Assembly: GCA_947034895.1 (NCBI GenBank)
Contig: OX344762.1
Location: 7,507,501 to 7,571,500 of the forward strand
Direction of reading: 5' to 3'
DNA length: 64,000 bases
DNA from: Rhytidiadelphus loreus
Lineage: Eukaryota > Streptophyta > Bryopsida > Hypnales > Hylocomiaceae
Of the stretch, positions 1 to 12,320 are shown piece by piece. The position numbers were made by a program, and so were the translations under genes. Below the pieces are notes generated by a model. That model searched no databases. It was not told the DNA's origin and worked only from the letters and a program-made list of their open reading frames with translations. Every line of letters starts with the position of its first letter. Positions within the stretch are counted from its first letter, which is position 1.

Positions 1-480
1 GCTTGAGACTCTTCAATTCTTTCATTGATATAGTCTTTTTTAAGGCTTGGGAAGTCACCCCAAGGTTCCCCTCACTTACCAAGGTAGCACAAGCATGCAT
101 GCCTTGTAGTGAGAGTTGTGATAGACAAAATATAACTTTTGTCAAAATTTGGATAAACTTTACTCATATTAGATCTATGATATTATGGATGAAAGTGGTG
201 GATGGATGTTTGAACATGGATGACTTTGTGCTAATTTTCTTTCATTTTTAGATGTTCGTTAAGCCACCAATAAACAAACAAAAATTGAATGTTAGATTTT
301 GATTCTTGAGGATTAGAAATTCTTTGTCAAGCATCAAAAATAGGTCTATTTTACATAACCTCATTGATTTTTGCAAATCCACACTAAAACATTGGCACAT
401 GGAATGGTTTATGACATAAATGACAATTATCACCAATTCCAATAGAATGACCATTGACAACTCATGACACCCAAAAAATT

Positions 481-684
481 CCATAGTAAAAGTAGTAGGA
501 ACACAACCAATTAGCCTATATTTTGAACCCAAAATCATTATAGAATGATCCATATGAAGATCATCACTTGAACACCCATTATCCATAGTAAAAGTAGTAG
601 GAACACAACCAATTAGCCTATATTTTGAACCCAAAATCATTATAGAATGATCCATATGAAGATCATCATTTGAACACCCATTAA
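481..684. repeat. 102-bp tandem duplication
   Basis: Two nearly identical copies, 481-582 and 583-684, both begin CCATAGTAAAAGTAG and include GATCCATATGAAGATCATCA. The period of 102 is a multiple of three, so the minus-strand frame stays open through both copies. That explains the open frame here without requiring a gene. Confidence 0.85.
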
Positions 685-1474
685 AAGTGTACATTCATGC
701 CAATTGAAGGTAGAGTATCTAAAACCTTGGTCCTTGAACAAAATATTAACCCCATTACAATCAAAGGGTCAAAACATCCCCATTTCAATGTCCATTCTCC
801 ATCACAAGTTGGGGTTATTTCATTCCTCTTATGATTTTGATATTCTTGCCTAATGTATCTTCACTAACACTAAATTTACTATAATACATCACTTATGCAA
901 TTGTAATCAAGCTTTGTCAACCAATAATGGACTTGAGAAAGACAAGCAACAAAAAGACTCATGTTGTCCAACCTATAAGAAATTCTATCTCCATAGCAAA
1001 GACTCAATCACTTCCTAAATAAGTGCCTACTCAAACGTCCTCACATGTATGGTACTAAGGTTGGGATATCCAAATCTGCCATTGCTTCAAAAGTGTCAAC
1101 TTCACTAGATGCAAATCCAATTAATCAACATCTACCTCCACCGAAGAAGTGATTCTAGAATATCTATCCAATTTTTTATATCCTTTATAAATTTTGCATA
1201 GAATATCTAAATGAAACATTTTGGGGTCCATTGAAGTTCTCTTTCAATTACTAACAAGAAAATATAAAAATTTGATGAGTCTAATAGTAGTCAATCCTAT
1301 GATCTAATAGAAAAAGTGTAATTTTTGGATGTCTCTACTTTAGCTTTTGCCAATGAAACCCCACAAAATAACAAATAGTGACACTATCCTCTTTGTTCAT
1401 TTTATCTTGTCTTGCATGGATGGAGATAACACCCCACCTCTCCCTATTGAATAACATTAATCTAGGAGGATCAT

Positions 1475-1925
1475 AAAGTGCCCATCTAAGGGTTGAAAAT
1501 TAATTTGGGGAGGTTAAACTTCTTGAAATATTTTCAGTAAAACTTCCTTGAAAGACAAATGGAATTAGCATTCAACCCACATAACATTCAATAAGGTAGG
1601 AGGTCCATAAATGAGGCGGGCTCTAAAATAGCCCACCTCCTTAAGTGTACACTATTTGTACATGTTTATTTTTCATAATCTTCAGCAATGTACATGCAAT
1701 GTTCATTTTAGGAGGTGAACCATTTTAGAGCCCTATGCCATTTCAACTTCAGAATTTTATAATTGATATTAGAAAGCTCCAAAAAATATGAAACGACTTG
1801 GGTTGGATGTCAATTTCACTTGTCTTTCAAGGAAAATTTACTCAAAAATATTTCAAGATGTTTCACCTCCCCAAAATTCAATTCCAACCCTTAAATGGTC
1901 CATTTATGGACCTCCTATCTTAGCC
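1475..1925. repeat. Inverted-repeat (foldback/MITE-like) element
   Basis: The arm at about 1475-1575 (TAAGGGTTGAAAATTAATTT, then TTGAAAGACAAATGG) is matched in reverse complement by the arm at about 1795-1925 (CACTTGTCTTTCAAGG, then CCAACCCTTAAATGG). AGGAGGTCCATAAAT flanks or lies within both arms. No transposase frame is visible. It looks like a non-autonomous foldback element; no target-site duplication was identified. Confidence 0.65.
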
Positions 1926-3117
1926 TTAACTCTTTAGGGCCTAGCATACCAATTTTGGTTCTTTTAAACTGAATTTTGGGAATTGGAACACTCTCTTGGC
2001 CTTAGTTGTTCTTGAAGTGTGAACAAGATGTGAGGGCACGGGTATTCCGCTTCCAATGAGCCATTGGCCATCAAATTTGGAGCGATGATGATTTGTCTAT
2101 GACAATTTGAAGTTGGGAATTTTAGAGTTTCAAAATGCACTGTGGAACATGTTTCTCTATTAAATTTATTTGTGTATAACTATAGAGAGCATGACAACTT
2201 CACCATAATGTTCAATATAATGAACTCTATTTTCAATAAAAAAATTCATGGTAAAGTGAGTTTTTTTGTAATTACTATGATTTTTCAAAGATATAAATTT
2301 AAAAAAATTATATAAATTTCATTTTTTTTCCAAAAATAATTAAAAAATCATATTAGATAGAAGACATGAATTCTCATTTGTGGAAAAATAATAATTTAAA
2401 TTAAATTATAAAATTTTAATATGCAAATTTGATTCTAGAAGAATTCAAGAGGTTGCTTGGGGCTCCTTAGGCCCTGAAGGGTTAACCCTTTACTTTCTAA
2501 GAATTCACGATTTTAAGTTGCAGACTTTGATTGATCATATCGTAGAGAGTATAATCTAAATGGAAAATTTTATTATATCATTAGCTTGAGTGAAGAATAT
2601 TGCATGCATTGGTTTAAAAAAAATAATTATTAAAATAAATCAAAATCTCCATATAAACTCTTCAAAATTGCAAAAGAAATGTGAGGCCCAAAATGGGCTT
2701 CTTAGGAAGTAAAGGGTTAAGTGAAGCTACCTTTTCTTCTTTGGAGTCCTCAATCACAAGATTCATCCTCACATTATTAATTTAAGCTTTGGTATTGGAA
2801 TGGTGGCAGTACATTTATGGTATGCTTCATTATTTTTTTACTAATTCTAAAACTAACATACAATTCAACAAATACTTGTAGAGAAAAATGGTTTGTCAAA
2901 ATTCCAAAGAATGAAACAAGTATTACACCAATGCAATTTTATCATCTACCACCCAAAATACATTTAGATGGTAGTTTGAATGGATTTCATCATTGACACC
3001 TATAGGAGTGGTAGGTAGAGACATCATTTTTATATCGAATTTCATTGTCCATCATGATTCCTCAAAGGGTATGGAATAATTTGAAGATGAGAGCTTGACT
3101 GCTCATTGTCAAAACAA

Positions 3118-3725
3118 AAAATTATGTTTGGAGTAGAATTACATACCCCATTTAGGCATGGTAAAATAAAATTTCTCAAAAAACTTAGAACTAAAACAAT
3201 CTGTTAAATAAATAAAAATTTCATCTCCAAAAACCCATTTGAGATTTCAATCCTCCAATCAAAAGTTATTGACAAAATTCAGAGAGGATGCTTGAGACAT
3301 TAGAAGAGATTTCGGGCCAAGGGAAGGCTGTTTCAAGCCTTTTCACCTGGCTATAGACCAAATGTACGCAGTCAGAATAAACGATAATTAAAAAATAATT
3401 AAATATTAAAATCTGATGTAGCCAAACTTCGGCCACATCAGACTGCGCATGTGGCTGAGTTCACAGAGTTCGAAAACTCAGGGAACTCGTGGCCATGTAC
3501 ACCAGTTGTATTTTCCCTAATGATGTAAAAAAGAATATTTCTTTCCTGAAAATTGTACATAACTTTTGATTGTAGGACTGAAATCTCAAACGGATTTTTG
3601 GAGATGAAACTTTACTTAATTTACCAACTTTTTTTAGTTCAAAGAGTTTTGAGAAAAATTATCCTACTGTGCCTAAATGAGGTTTGAAATTTTATTTCAA
3701 ACACAATTCCTACTTTTGACCTAAT
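3118..3725. repeat. Long inverted repeat (foldback element)
   Basis: Arms at about 3118-3300 and 3535-3725 are reverse complements with scattered mismatches. TTTCATCTCCAAAAA and GAGATTTCA on the left match TTTTTGGAGATGAAA and TGAAATCTC on the right; CCCATTTAGGCA matches TGCCTAAATGAGG. The spacer of about 235 bp contains a smaller hairpin around 3415-3445 (CTGATGTAGCC / GGCCACATCAG). No coding capacity is seen. Confidence 0.7.
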
Positions 3726-4717
3726 TATGAGTGGTTGAGCTTCTACTCATTCTAATTTATATATCCAACACCACCCCAAATTTATATATAAAGCTTCTCT
3801 CCCCACTCTAGAATTCAAATTAAATTAGCTTATGTATCAATGCAAGCTACTTCTTCAGGTCATTTTTTTCAATGAATAAAGAGTGTTAATTGTCCATACA
3901 TTTATGATTTATTGTAACTTACTTCAATGTACATTGTATAACTAAAGTGGAAGCACCTCAAACCGTCAATATAAACAATTCAGCATAGTTGGAGACACTT
4001 TTTCCTAAAAATGATATTTTTGTAGTATTAGCAATTGAAAATTATGAATACTAAAAAAAATTAGATTTTTTGGATGTGGTATGTAATTTCTATGATTTTT
4101 CAAACGACCAGCTCCCTAGACCATTGAAACTGTCACATAGGTGGACCCTGAGCCAAAATCTGCAAAAATTAGTAATTAGAGGGAAGCATTTGAAGGAAAC
4201 ATTAACTAAAAGTCTAGAGACACATTAAGAGGTAGTCTAGGGTACAAGAATAGGTACAAGAATAGATACATGAATAGGTATAGGGACGGTGCGTTCACCT
4301 TAATTGGGACCCAATGGACTTAGAGCTGGTCTCTATTGGAGGCTAGAGGAGTCTAGGCTTGGACCTCCGACCTCCAGATCTACAAAACTAGGAAGCAAAA
4401 TTGGACCTTCCAAACCCTCTATCGGAACTTGCTTTCTAAACTATACGCAAGGCTAAGATTTCAGAATTTTTTGAGCTCTCTACCCGCGGTCAACCTAGAT
4501 GACCATCCAGTTCCAGTTTCCAATGGAGACGGGCTCTTACCTCAATTCTCTGACAAACATTGACATGTGTAATTTAGCTAATGTTGGGTGTGGAATATTT
4601 TACATCATTCTGTCAAAAGAAAGGAAGCATAGCTCATTGCTACTGAATGTTATGCAAAGTGGTTTCATAGTTTTTGGAGCTTTGTGGAATTAGTTGTGAA
4701 TCTTTGAAGTTCAAACG

Positions 4718-5053
4718 CTACACTAAAAAGGATATTTAGTGTTGGATTACATTTAGTGTAATTACCACCCTACTTGACCCTACACTAAATGTCAATTTTA
4801 GGATGATTAGTGTAGTGCTAAACTTCAATGCGCCGCCTTTGTAACACTAAATGTAAAATCTGATATCCGAAATCTGAAATCTGTAAATGAAATGTAACAC
4901 TAAATGTAAACCTCTTCATATTTCAGATTTACCATAGAGTACTTTTAGTGTTAGAAATTACATTTAGTGTTATTTACTTTAGTAGGGTAAATGACATTTA
5001 GTGTCATGGTTCGCAAATAGTGCTGCCAACACTAAATACCCTTTTTAGTGTAG
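4718..5053. mobile_element. MITE with CTACACTAAAAAGG termini
   Basis: The left end CTACACTAAAAAGG is repeated in reverse complement at the right end, and the following TATTTAGTGTTGG also matches, giving a terminal inverted repeat of about 28 bp. The interior is full of ACACTAAAT / ATTTAGTGT words in both orientations, a subterminal-repeat pattern seen in CACTA-like elements. Length is about 336 bp with no open frame. The flanking bases do not give a clear target duplication, so the superfamily is uncertain. Confidence 0.75.
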
Positions 5054-5866
5054 TGGCCACCTAAAATAGAGGCCAACCTCCTGAAATGTACACTCTTTGT
5101 ACATTGCTGGTGCAATGAGTAAACAAAATGTACCCACATCGCAGAGGACGCTTTCATAGCCCAAGCGCTTTATGAACCTCCTCCAGTAACAGTACCTTAC
5201 ACCTGCATGGCTGCATGTTACTTATTATTACTGATATTATCACATGGTCTCCAGCGGATATGCCATTACGGGTGAACAGCGACGCCGGGATCACAAGCCT
5301 CCGTCCGTCCTTCGCCGAGACCAACTCGCACGGAACCCATCGCGACCGCAGATAAGCTCACATTCCCCACTTCCCACTCACCGAATGCAGCAGGCTCGCC
5401 ACCAATGAAGTCCAAAGCCTGGCTGCCGTCTGCCGTCTGTTGCAATCACCGCCCCACAGTGATGAGACTTCGCCACCATCTGCCAGTGCTGCTCCACAAG
5501 CCTGGACACGAGCCCACAATCCGGGTCACAAACCGGGCCACAAACCGGGTCACAATCCGGGCCACAATCCGGGCCACAATCCGTGCACGACACATGCAAG
5601 GCGCCCGGTCGCCACGTACCCGCCCCGCTTTATCCATTCGTCCAGACAATCCTTGCCTTCTATGAGCCAAGCCCAAGTGGCAGCACCCCAACATCCGCCA
5701 AGTCAGCTGCCACTCCCTTAAATGTGCTACCCATCTCCTCTCCCCACCCACATCAATCTATCTCTCCCCATCATCGCAACCATATCATTTTTGTGTGTGC
5801 AATTTCTAGGACTTGAGAGCCATCCGACCTCTTGTTTAGATCGAATTTGTCGAACTTTTTGTAGCT
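5054..5866 (+). promoter_or_regulatory. Upstream region of the plastid LEA-like gene
   Basis: Compared with its surroundings this stretch is GC-rich. It contains a short minisatellite (5515-5585), an ACGT core in GCCACGTACC at about 5611-5620 that resembles an ABA-response/G-box type site, and a CT-rich tract at 5720-5780 typical of plant 5' leaders. No convincing TATA box was found. The overlapping open frames on both strands at 5.4-5.8 kb are products of base composition. Confidence 0.45.
5515..5585. repeat. 12-bp GC-rich minisatellite
   Basis: About six units of the type CCGGGYCACAAW are repeated in tandem (CCGGGTCACAAA, CCGGGCCACAAA, CCGGGTCACAAT and so on). The array lies roughly 280 bp upstream of the start codon at 5867. 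The repeat period explains the Arg/Gly/His/Pro-rich open frames crossing it. Confidence 0.85.
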
Positions 5867-7095
5867 ATGGCGTCCACCGTTGCAGTTGCGAGCTCCAGCG
5901 CGGCCTTGGTCGCGGCGCCCTCCGTGATGGAGCGCTGCAGGTCGTCGGGGAGCCCGGCATTCAGCTCTGTTCGCTTTGCGCCTGTGATGCGGAGGACGGG
6001 CGCTGTGAAGGTTAATGCCACTGTGCGGGCGAGCGCTGCCGAGGTGCGTAGTTCGGTAGTACGAGATGGGATCTCTGTTGGGGCGATCGATGGGATCTCT
6101 GTTGATGGGATTGGTTGGCTATGGTGTGTGGGGTGGAGTGGAGGTTTGATGGTTTGTGAGTTTGTGTGTGCAGGAGTCGAAGGCTTCGGGAAGGCAAGCG
6201 TTGGTGGGTTTGTTGGCCGCGGGGGCGATCTTGGTCTCTGGCGTGCCGGCGTTCGCAGCGACCGGGCCTGGTGGCGATGGTGCCTCCCGGACGGCGGAGA
6301 AAGCCGACCAGCTGCTGAACAGTGCGGATAAGCTTACGGAGAATGACTCGCCTACCAGATTCTCGGAAGGAGTGCAAAACACCGGATCATCTGCCAAACA
6401 GTATGTCCCTTCATCCTTCATCGTATTGGCAAACTTCTTCTCAGTAAGAATGGCGTGTTTGACAGGTTGGGCGAAGTTGACTTTGGTTTCTGCGGTGTGA
6501 ATGAACGTCCACCATCTTGTTAGATGTGTGTGGAACATGCATGTGTTTCATCTTGAATATTCGCAAACATTACACGCATGTTGCAAGAATATGGTTATGC
6601 GACAGAGGAGGTGCATCTTAGATCATGGACGAGAATGAGAAGTGTACGCGACTCCATGAGTAGATGATACCCGATTTTTCTGCGGTTTTAGATGCATAAG
6701 ATTTGCGACTAACTAGGGGTTTACAACCGGTTTGCAGGGCGGGCTCCGCTGCCGCATCTAACGTGCAGAACGTGGCCGACGACGCCGTGACGAAAGCGAA
6801 GGAGAATCTGGACAAGGCCAAGGCGAGCTTCGGCAATGTGATTCCCAAGAACAAGGTGAGCGCCATCGACCAGACATTCACCGTGAGCGATGCCTCGGGT
6901 GCCATCGATGACGCCAAGAGCAGCGCCTCCGATGCTGCGAGTGACGCGCAGGGCTTCTTCAGCCAGTTGGGTGACAAGATTAAGGGCAGCGGCTCCAGCG
7001 CTGGAGACGTCGCCGCTGACGTCAAGGGCAAGGCGAGCGACGCTGTGGGCGATGCCCAGAGCAAGTTGCCCAAGAAGGGTGGACAACCATTCTAA
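5867..7095 (+). CDS. Plastid (thylakoid-targeted) LEA-like protein, unknown function
   Basis: Three exons, 5867-6043, 6174-6400 and 6738-7095, with GT-AG introns encode 253 residues. Residues 1-59 are Ala/Ser/Val/Arg-rich with few acidic residues, like a chloroplast transit peptide. Residues 65-87 (GRQALVGLLAAGAILVSGV, then PAFA) form a basic-plus-hydrophobic segment ending AFA before Ala88, as in thylakoid-lumen signal peptides. The mature part of about 166 residues is Ala/Ser/Asp/Lys-rich with repeated DAxSDAxxDA and KAKxNLDKAKASF patterns and no cysteine. It resembles LEA-type, largely helical or disordered proteins. The start is the first ATG in frame, and the exon phases 0 and 2 join cleanly. 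An ACGT element lies upstream. Targeting is inferred from sequence; I do not recognise a named orthologue. Confidence 0.82.
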
Positions 7096-9459
7096 AGGGA
7101 CATACATCGTTTAGATTTTTCGAGGGTTTCCAGAGAGCGAACGTTCACTTGGGGAGCAATTTTGCATTCGTATGAGAGGTTTGGATTTGTAATTCAATGT
7201 AGATATACGATGCGGCTGGGTGTGGTTGGATGCAAAGATAAAAAAACTGTCTTTGCGTCTGTGTACCCCCCATTTGTAAAAGTATGCGCATTACTGAAAT
7301 CTGAGTTGTAATTATTTCTCTATTACCCTTGGCTTGTGTATGGAAGTGGACACCTTGATTTGAGCATTTGAGTATGGTGTAGGTTATTGCAGAGTATGAT
7401 TGAATGGAGCCAGAGGGGCGGACTATATGCACTTAGAGAGCAATCATTGTGTGGATAATAGGTGAAACGTTTTTGTCCCAATCATGGTTGTAATTTAATT
7501 TTTTTGGTGAAAATTTAGTTGTTATTATTACCAATATTGTTGCCATTTAATTTTAGAGACTGTAATTACTGTTGCAAACACTAAAACTCAGTATTACTGT
7601 AGTTTGATTGGAACAAATTTTTTGCCAAAGACTTGCTCATATGGCTGAAATTGCTTGAAACAAAAGAAGGTGACTTCACATTTCAATTACTATTGTCTGT
7701 GACATTCGGTAGGAGAATTGATTCATTAACATAAAGAAGCGAGCCACAACAGAGATGACTTATTCAATGCAATTTAGCCCCACGAAACTTTAACACAATT
7801 CATTTTCAAAAATATATTGGATGCAGACTTCACTTCTTTAATGAACGATGGATGGGATTCTAAGTATGTGTATTCTGTAACAGATGGAGCAGACATCATC
7901 AAGTGCATTGCATCTAGACCTTCAATGATATTCAGATATCAGCTTGGAAGAAGCACATGATTGTACTTGAACTTTGTTTACAACAGACAACGCATGATGC
8001 CAACCAACACGTGTACATTGGGCACGCCACGGTGCTGAATGTACGGTTGCACTTGAGTTTGTAGAAGCCTCTCTCGTCGATCTTCTCAGGATGATTTGAT
8101 CTGAATCGATGTTGCTGGAGTCTGGTTCTGTATGTTGATTCTCTGGGTTGTAGAATCTGTGCTGCACAATTAGAAACCAATGCTCATCTACTTGCAAAAT
8201 TGCACTCTTCTTATGACTTGTACCGCTGCGTGTTGTGTGTCTTTGAAACGCAGTCTCAGCAGCGTACTGACTATGCTCGAGTCCCTGGCAGCTTCACACG
8301 GAAAGAGAGTCATACCTCTTAACGAAGTAGGGACCATGTTTAACTAAAACATGCTGTAAACAACATTAAATCAGATGTTAGAACAATCATGAGTTCATCA
8401 ACGACACAATAGTTGTTAAAATCAGATGTTAGAACATGAGTTCACAACCGACGACACAACAGTTGTAAGCTCATCTAATAGGATAACTTCCAGTCAGTGC
8501 TGAACAGATCAAATTGAGCAGGATTTATATAATCAACATCAGTTGAGACTTTTTGCCTCATCACGCAACTTTTTGCCTCATCACGCAACTGTGGACAGTT
8601 ACACAGTTACAAAACAAATCTTACAAGAAACGATTTTAGAACCTCTCCAATTTTTGTGGCACATCATAACATTTGCATACGGTATTCAAACGTTATGTTG
8701 TGTTCTTTGATGCATTGGAACCTCCTTTCCCTTGCCAACAAGAAAATTTGACCAATCTAATGGTAGCAAAAAGGGGAAGTAGCAAAAGGGGCGGTTTTAA
8801 AGACCCTTAAAACATTCCTAGCTCATTTGTGAATAATGCTATTCAAGCTGGTGTGTATATATATATATAATCCAAAACATAATTAGAGATTATTTTTTAT
8901 GTGTAGGCAAATGAAAATCACAAACTTTCCAAAAACAATATTTCCAGGATTTTGCGTCAGCCTTTTTTGGTGATTTCTGTGGATTTTTAAAGCCATAACT
9001 TAAGGAAATCTAAAATGACCGGTGTAATCCACTGCCAGTATATTCAATCTGAACATTCTCATACGTTTCGAAATTATGCACTCCAACAACCATTCTGGCA
9101 CTTATTGTGTTCAAATGAGTTGAACTATTGTTGTTTATCATCTGCTTTCAAGCTCTTTTTGTGAGTGCAGTCTGTTTGCAATTAAGCATAGTATGTTGGA
9201 AAGTAATTCAGCTTGTAAACAGTGTTTGGACAGATTAATCGAACCTTTGCTTATCCACTATCACGTTTAGAGTGACCACCATGTATCCAAGCATCTTGTC
9301 TACAGTACGACTAAGCAAGAACACCATACAAAACATGGTGGAAAACAGAAAGAGTGGCAAAGCAAGAGCGACAGGGGTATATTATCCTCGACGTCACATC
9401 TGAGTGCATGAATGTTAAGAACTCCTTTCATCTGCTACACTAGTGCTGCTGCTAAAAGT
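7096..9459. other. Intergenic region
   Basis: No gene is supported between the convergent LEA-like and mTERF genes. The first few hundred bases are probably the 3' UTR of the upstream gene. Short repeats occur: an imperfect duplication around 8375-8470 built on CAGATGTTAGAACA, and two 20-bp units at 8549-8588. Minus-strand frames at 7.1-7.4 and 7.9-8.2 kb have no recognisable features. Confidence 0.5.
8549..8588. repeat. 20-bp direct tandem duplication
   Basis: CTTTTTGCCTCATCACGCAA is present twice in immediate succession. It is short and has no evident function. Confidence 0.9.
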
Positions 9460-11682
9460 TCATGATGATCGATAATACAAATTCTCACCAGCTTGAGCTC
9501 TAGGTGGAGCTCTAGGTGGAGTTCTATTAGTCAGTCTAACCCGTCGGGGCTTGTCCTCGTCTTCGTCATCGCTGGGTACGTCTTCATGAACACGCAGACG
9601 GCCCACAGTGTCAAAACTGGCATCCACTGCCTCACTCGCTTCCTCGCCCGTCTCCAACCTCTCTTCAAATCTAGCATCGCTGCAATTAAGCATCCATGCC
9701 AAGGAACAAGTGGTGATGCCCTTCTCCTGGACCTTCTGAAACCTAGGTCGAATCCTTGACCCAAGATCATAAGTAAAAAATGCAGGGAACTCCAGTAACT
9801 CTTTTATGTCCCGCTTCATCTCCTTCACAAAGAAACCCCCATTAGGAGCAATACGTTTCTCGATGCTCAAACCAATTAACTGTGGACAAGCCACTATCAT
9901 CCGAGCGACCTCGTCCTTCGTCAAACCCAGTTCCCTCAAAGCATGAACTCGCTTGGTACCAGTGGGCACATTCATGGCCAACATCTGTGGTAGCTTCTCA
10001 AGGATTGCTGCCATATCCTCTCTGCGAACACCAACTTTGGAAGTAAGCCACGGCAACTTGGCCTCCACTTTATCTTTCACCTTCATTCCCAGCAACTCTG
10101 GGTACTGGATGAGCATCCCCGGAAGTGCCTCCTTGCGCACACCTAACTCAAGCAGAGCCTCCACAGCAGGTCGCATCTTGTCGTCTACGTCATAATCCAA
10201 AATGAAAGGCCGATCCTCGATCATCTTCCCCACCACGAGGTTGGGAATACCACAGCTGACAATGAACTCCACTTTGGGTCGGAGGTTGTTGGAAACGCGC
10301 ATGCCCATGATCTCCGGCTTCTCTGTCAGCAACGGACCTATTTGCCGCTTGTCCACGCCAATCATGGCAAGGTACGCAACCGAAGTGCTCATGGTTCCTT
10401 CGATTCTGTACCCCAGTAGCTGTGGATACCGAGTCAAAACGGAGCCCACCTGCTTGAGTTCGATGCCCAGGCCTTGGATGAAGCGCACATTGGGGATCAA
10501 GTCAATAGCAACGCTGGAATGCAACACCTGCGGGTACTTCCGAATCAGAACAGGGAGAGAGTTTCTGGTCACCTTTAGGTCTTGAAGATACTGCACCACA
10601 GGGCTTAGGTTTTTCCTCACACTACACCCGATCATGAGCGGGTAGTCGTTGATGTCCTTAATGGTCAGCCCAATTACGTTCTGTAGATAATCGAGGCGTT
10701 CTCTCATTATACCCTTCGCCTTTGGCAACTCCAAATCTCCCAAGGCAGCTGTGTCGATCCCCTGGGACTGCAAGTACTCCATCGCGCTGGGTTTGTCTGG
10801 ACCATCTTCGCCCTCATCAACGGCCTGCTCGGCAAGCTCTGCAGATGATGAAAAGTTTCGATAGTTGGAGCCGAGTGTCTTCATCCTCCATAATCCCAAC
10901 TGCAGAGAGAAAATATAGAACTCAGTTTACTCAAATATGACATACCAAATCCCTCTTCTTCGGCATAGGCATCCAGATGCATCTGTCGTCACATCAGCAA
11001 CCTAAATTCTCCAATAATGAATCCAATGACGACATTTACCATACGTCAAATAGCTCTCCCAAAACTTCTCTCTATTCGTTTTGATCAATACAAAGCACGC
11101 ACGATTAGCATATGTCGTTCATCCAGTAGATCAGCTCACGCATTACCGATTCTGCTGTAGAATTCACAAATTGTGGGCATTCCACAATTTTCCTCAAATT
11201 CTATTCTCGTTTATCTGATTCTAATCGTTGGCCGGCATTGCAACTGCTGACGAATTTAAGCCTATGTAAGGAAGGACAACACTTCCAAAATAACTATTTC
11301 AGTTTAGGATCTGAAAATCTACAAGGTGATATTAGGGTATCAAAAAAAATACAAAATAAGTTGCATAGCCATTCTACGATTCGCTAATGCACAGGTCTAA
11401 TTTTGTTGCGAGTACCCTAAATCAAATGGTGGGATAAGAGAAAGTGTCGCTTTTAGGATAGGTTAGCTTAATTGGAATTAGTGAACAAACTTCTCCGTCA
11501 AGCTCCGAGAAAATATAACTAAAAGAGACTGTTAGGGTAAGAAAGAGTGGTGCACGAATAGGTACCGTATTTGAGGCAGGCTTCGAGGCCTGATAATGTC
11601 GCGCCCATCCTGCGGAATGTGATGGCGTAAGTCGATCCAACAGTGGTTTCACCCCCTGCGATCTCAAACTCACCCGCAGCAT
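9460..11682 (-). CDS. Organellar mTERF-family protein (mTERF4/BSM/RUG2-like)
   Basis: Two exons, 11682-11566 and 10899-9460, separated by a 666-bp GT-AG intron and joined in phase 0, encode 518 residues. Exon 1 supplies a basic, hydroxylated leader (MLRVSLRSQGVKPLLDRL) typical of organelle import. Exon 2 contains about seven or eight successive mTERF helical repeats, each with a Pro in patterns such as PQVL, YPQLLGY, KPEIMGM, YPELLGM, LPQMLAM and CPQLIGL. These proteins act in organelle gene expression through nucleic-acid binding and intron splicing or transcript maturation. A tail with the landmark CSLAWMLNCSD is followed by an acidic stretch (PSDDEDEDKPRR) and an Arg/Pro-rich end. A long open frame begins at a TTG directly after CTGCAG, so that TTG is the splice junction, not a start. 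Assignment to the mTERF4 subfamily is from the C-terminal pattern and is less certain than the family. Confidence 0.9.
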
Positions 11683-12320
11683 GGCTCCGGTGATAAGCTG
11701 CAAGAGGGGCTACGGAATAGTGCGCATGAACCTTAAACCCTAAACCCCTAAAATCCTGAATCCAACAAGTAAGAAGTTACGTTACGACGCCCTGGCGGTG
11801 CTCCACCCGATCTTTCCCAAAAGAGTTTCTGTTGGGGAATGCGGAGAGAGAAAGGGGTTGGCTCCCTGCGCTTGTCCTTCAAGAGGTAAATCACGATTTC
11901 TTGTGTTGTAGTTCCTCTCATTCTTTAAGTGTGGGACGATGTACTCTCACCCCCACCCCCACTCTCCTCCTCTCCATGCCAACATGAAAATCAAAATTCC
12001 CGAGCTTAAGACCAGAAATGTCTCAAATCAATTGCAACAACTTCAGAACCAAAGCACTTGGGGATGCCCCAAAGCTCTCACAAAGCAAAGAATTCACTTC
12101 CACGGCGCCTGTAATTCAGACTCCCGCAGTCAGCAATTCCTTCCGATCACGGTTACTGCGCTTGTATCCTCAACATCGGAATCTCAAATTAGGGTTTCGA
12201 CGAACTCCTCGCGGAGGCAATTGACAGATGACCTAAAACCCCGTCTGCCATATTCACTTCGAATCAGCTTGGAGACTTCCAGTTGGTGCCCGGTTACCAA
12301 AATTGAAATATGAAACTTTG
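11683..12320. other. Upstream region of mTERF gene and weak plus-strand ORF
   Basis: This holds the mTERF promoter and 5' leader, including ACCCTAAACCCCTAAA at about 11737. A 124-codon plus-strand frame (11939-12313), with another inside it in a different frame (12018-12224), has no recognisable domain and stops where a duplicated AT-rich repeat begins. It could be a truncated first exon but I cannot support that. Confidence 0.3.

Larger units (their letters stand above)
1..4717. other. AT-rich intergenic region
   Basis: I find no supportable gene here. Short open frames such as 3-251, 248-694 and 4499-4693 have no recognisable domains or splice context. The region holds a 102-bp tandem duplication, several inverted repeats (listed separately) and scattered AGGGTTAA-type words (about 2490 and 2707) that also occur at the ends of a small TTAA-flanked element at 26.15 kb. 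It is probably decayed transposon DNA. Confidence 0.5.

Noticed and set aside
248..694. 148-codon minus-strand frame
   Set aside because: Its apparent internal protein repeat is the 102-bp DNA duplication; there is no domain or splice context.
5378..5816. Overlapping Pro/His/Arg-rich frames upstream of the LEA-like gene
   Set aside because: They are produced by the 12-bp minisatellite and GC-rich composition on both strands.
7922..8197. 91-codon minus-strand frame
   Set aside because: No domain, and it overlaps another frame on the same strand; nothing supports a gene.
10897..10899. TTG at 10899 as the start of the mTERF protein
   Set aside because: It directly follows a CTGCAG splice acceptor, and an upstream ATG exon (11682-11566) joins in phase and supplies an organelle leader.
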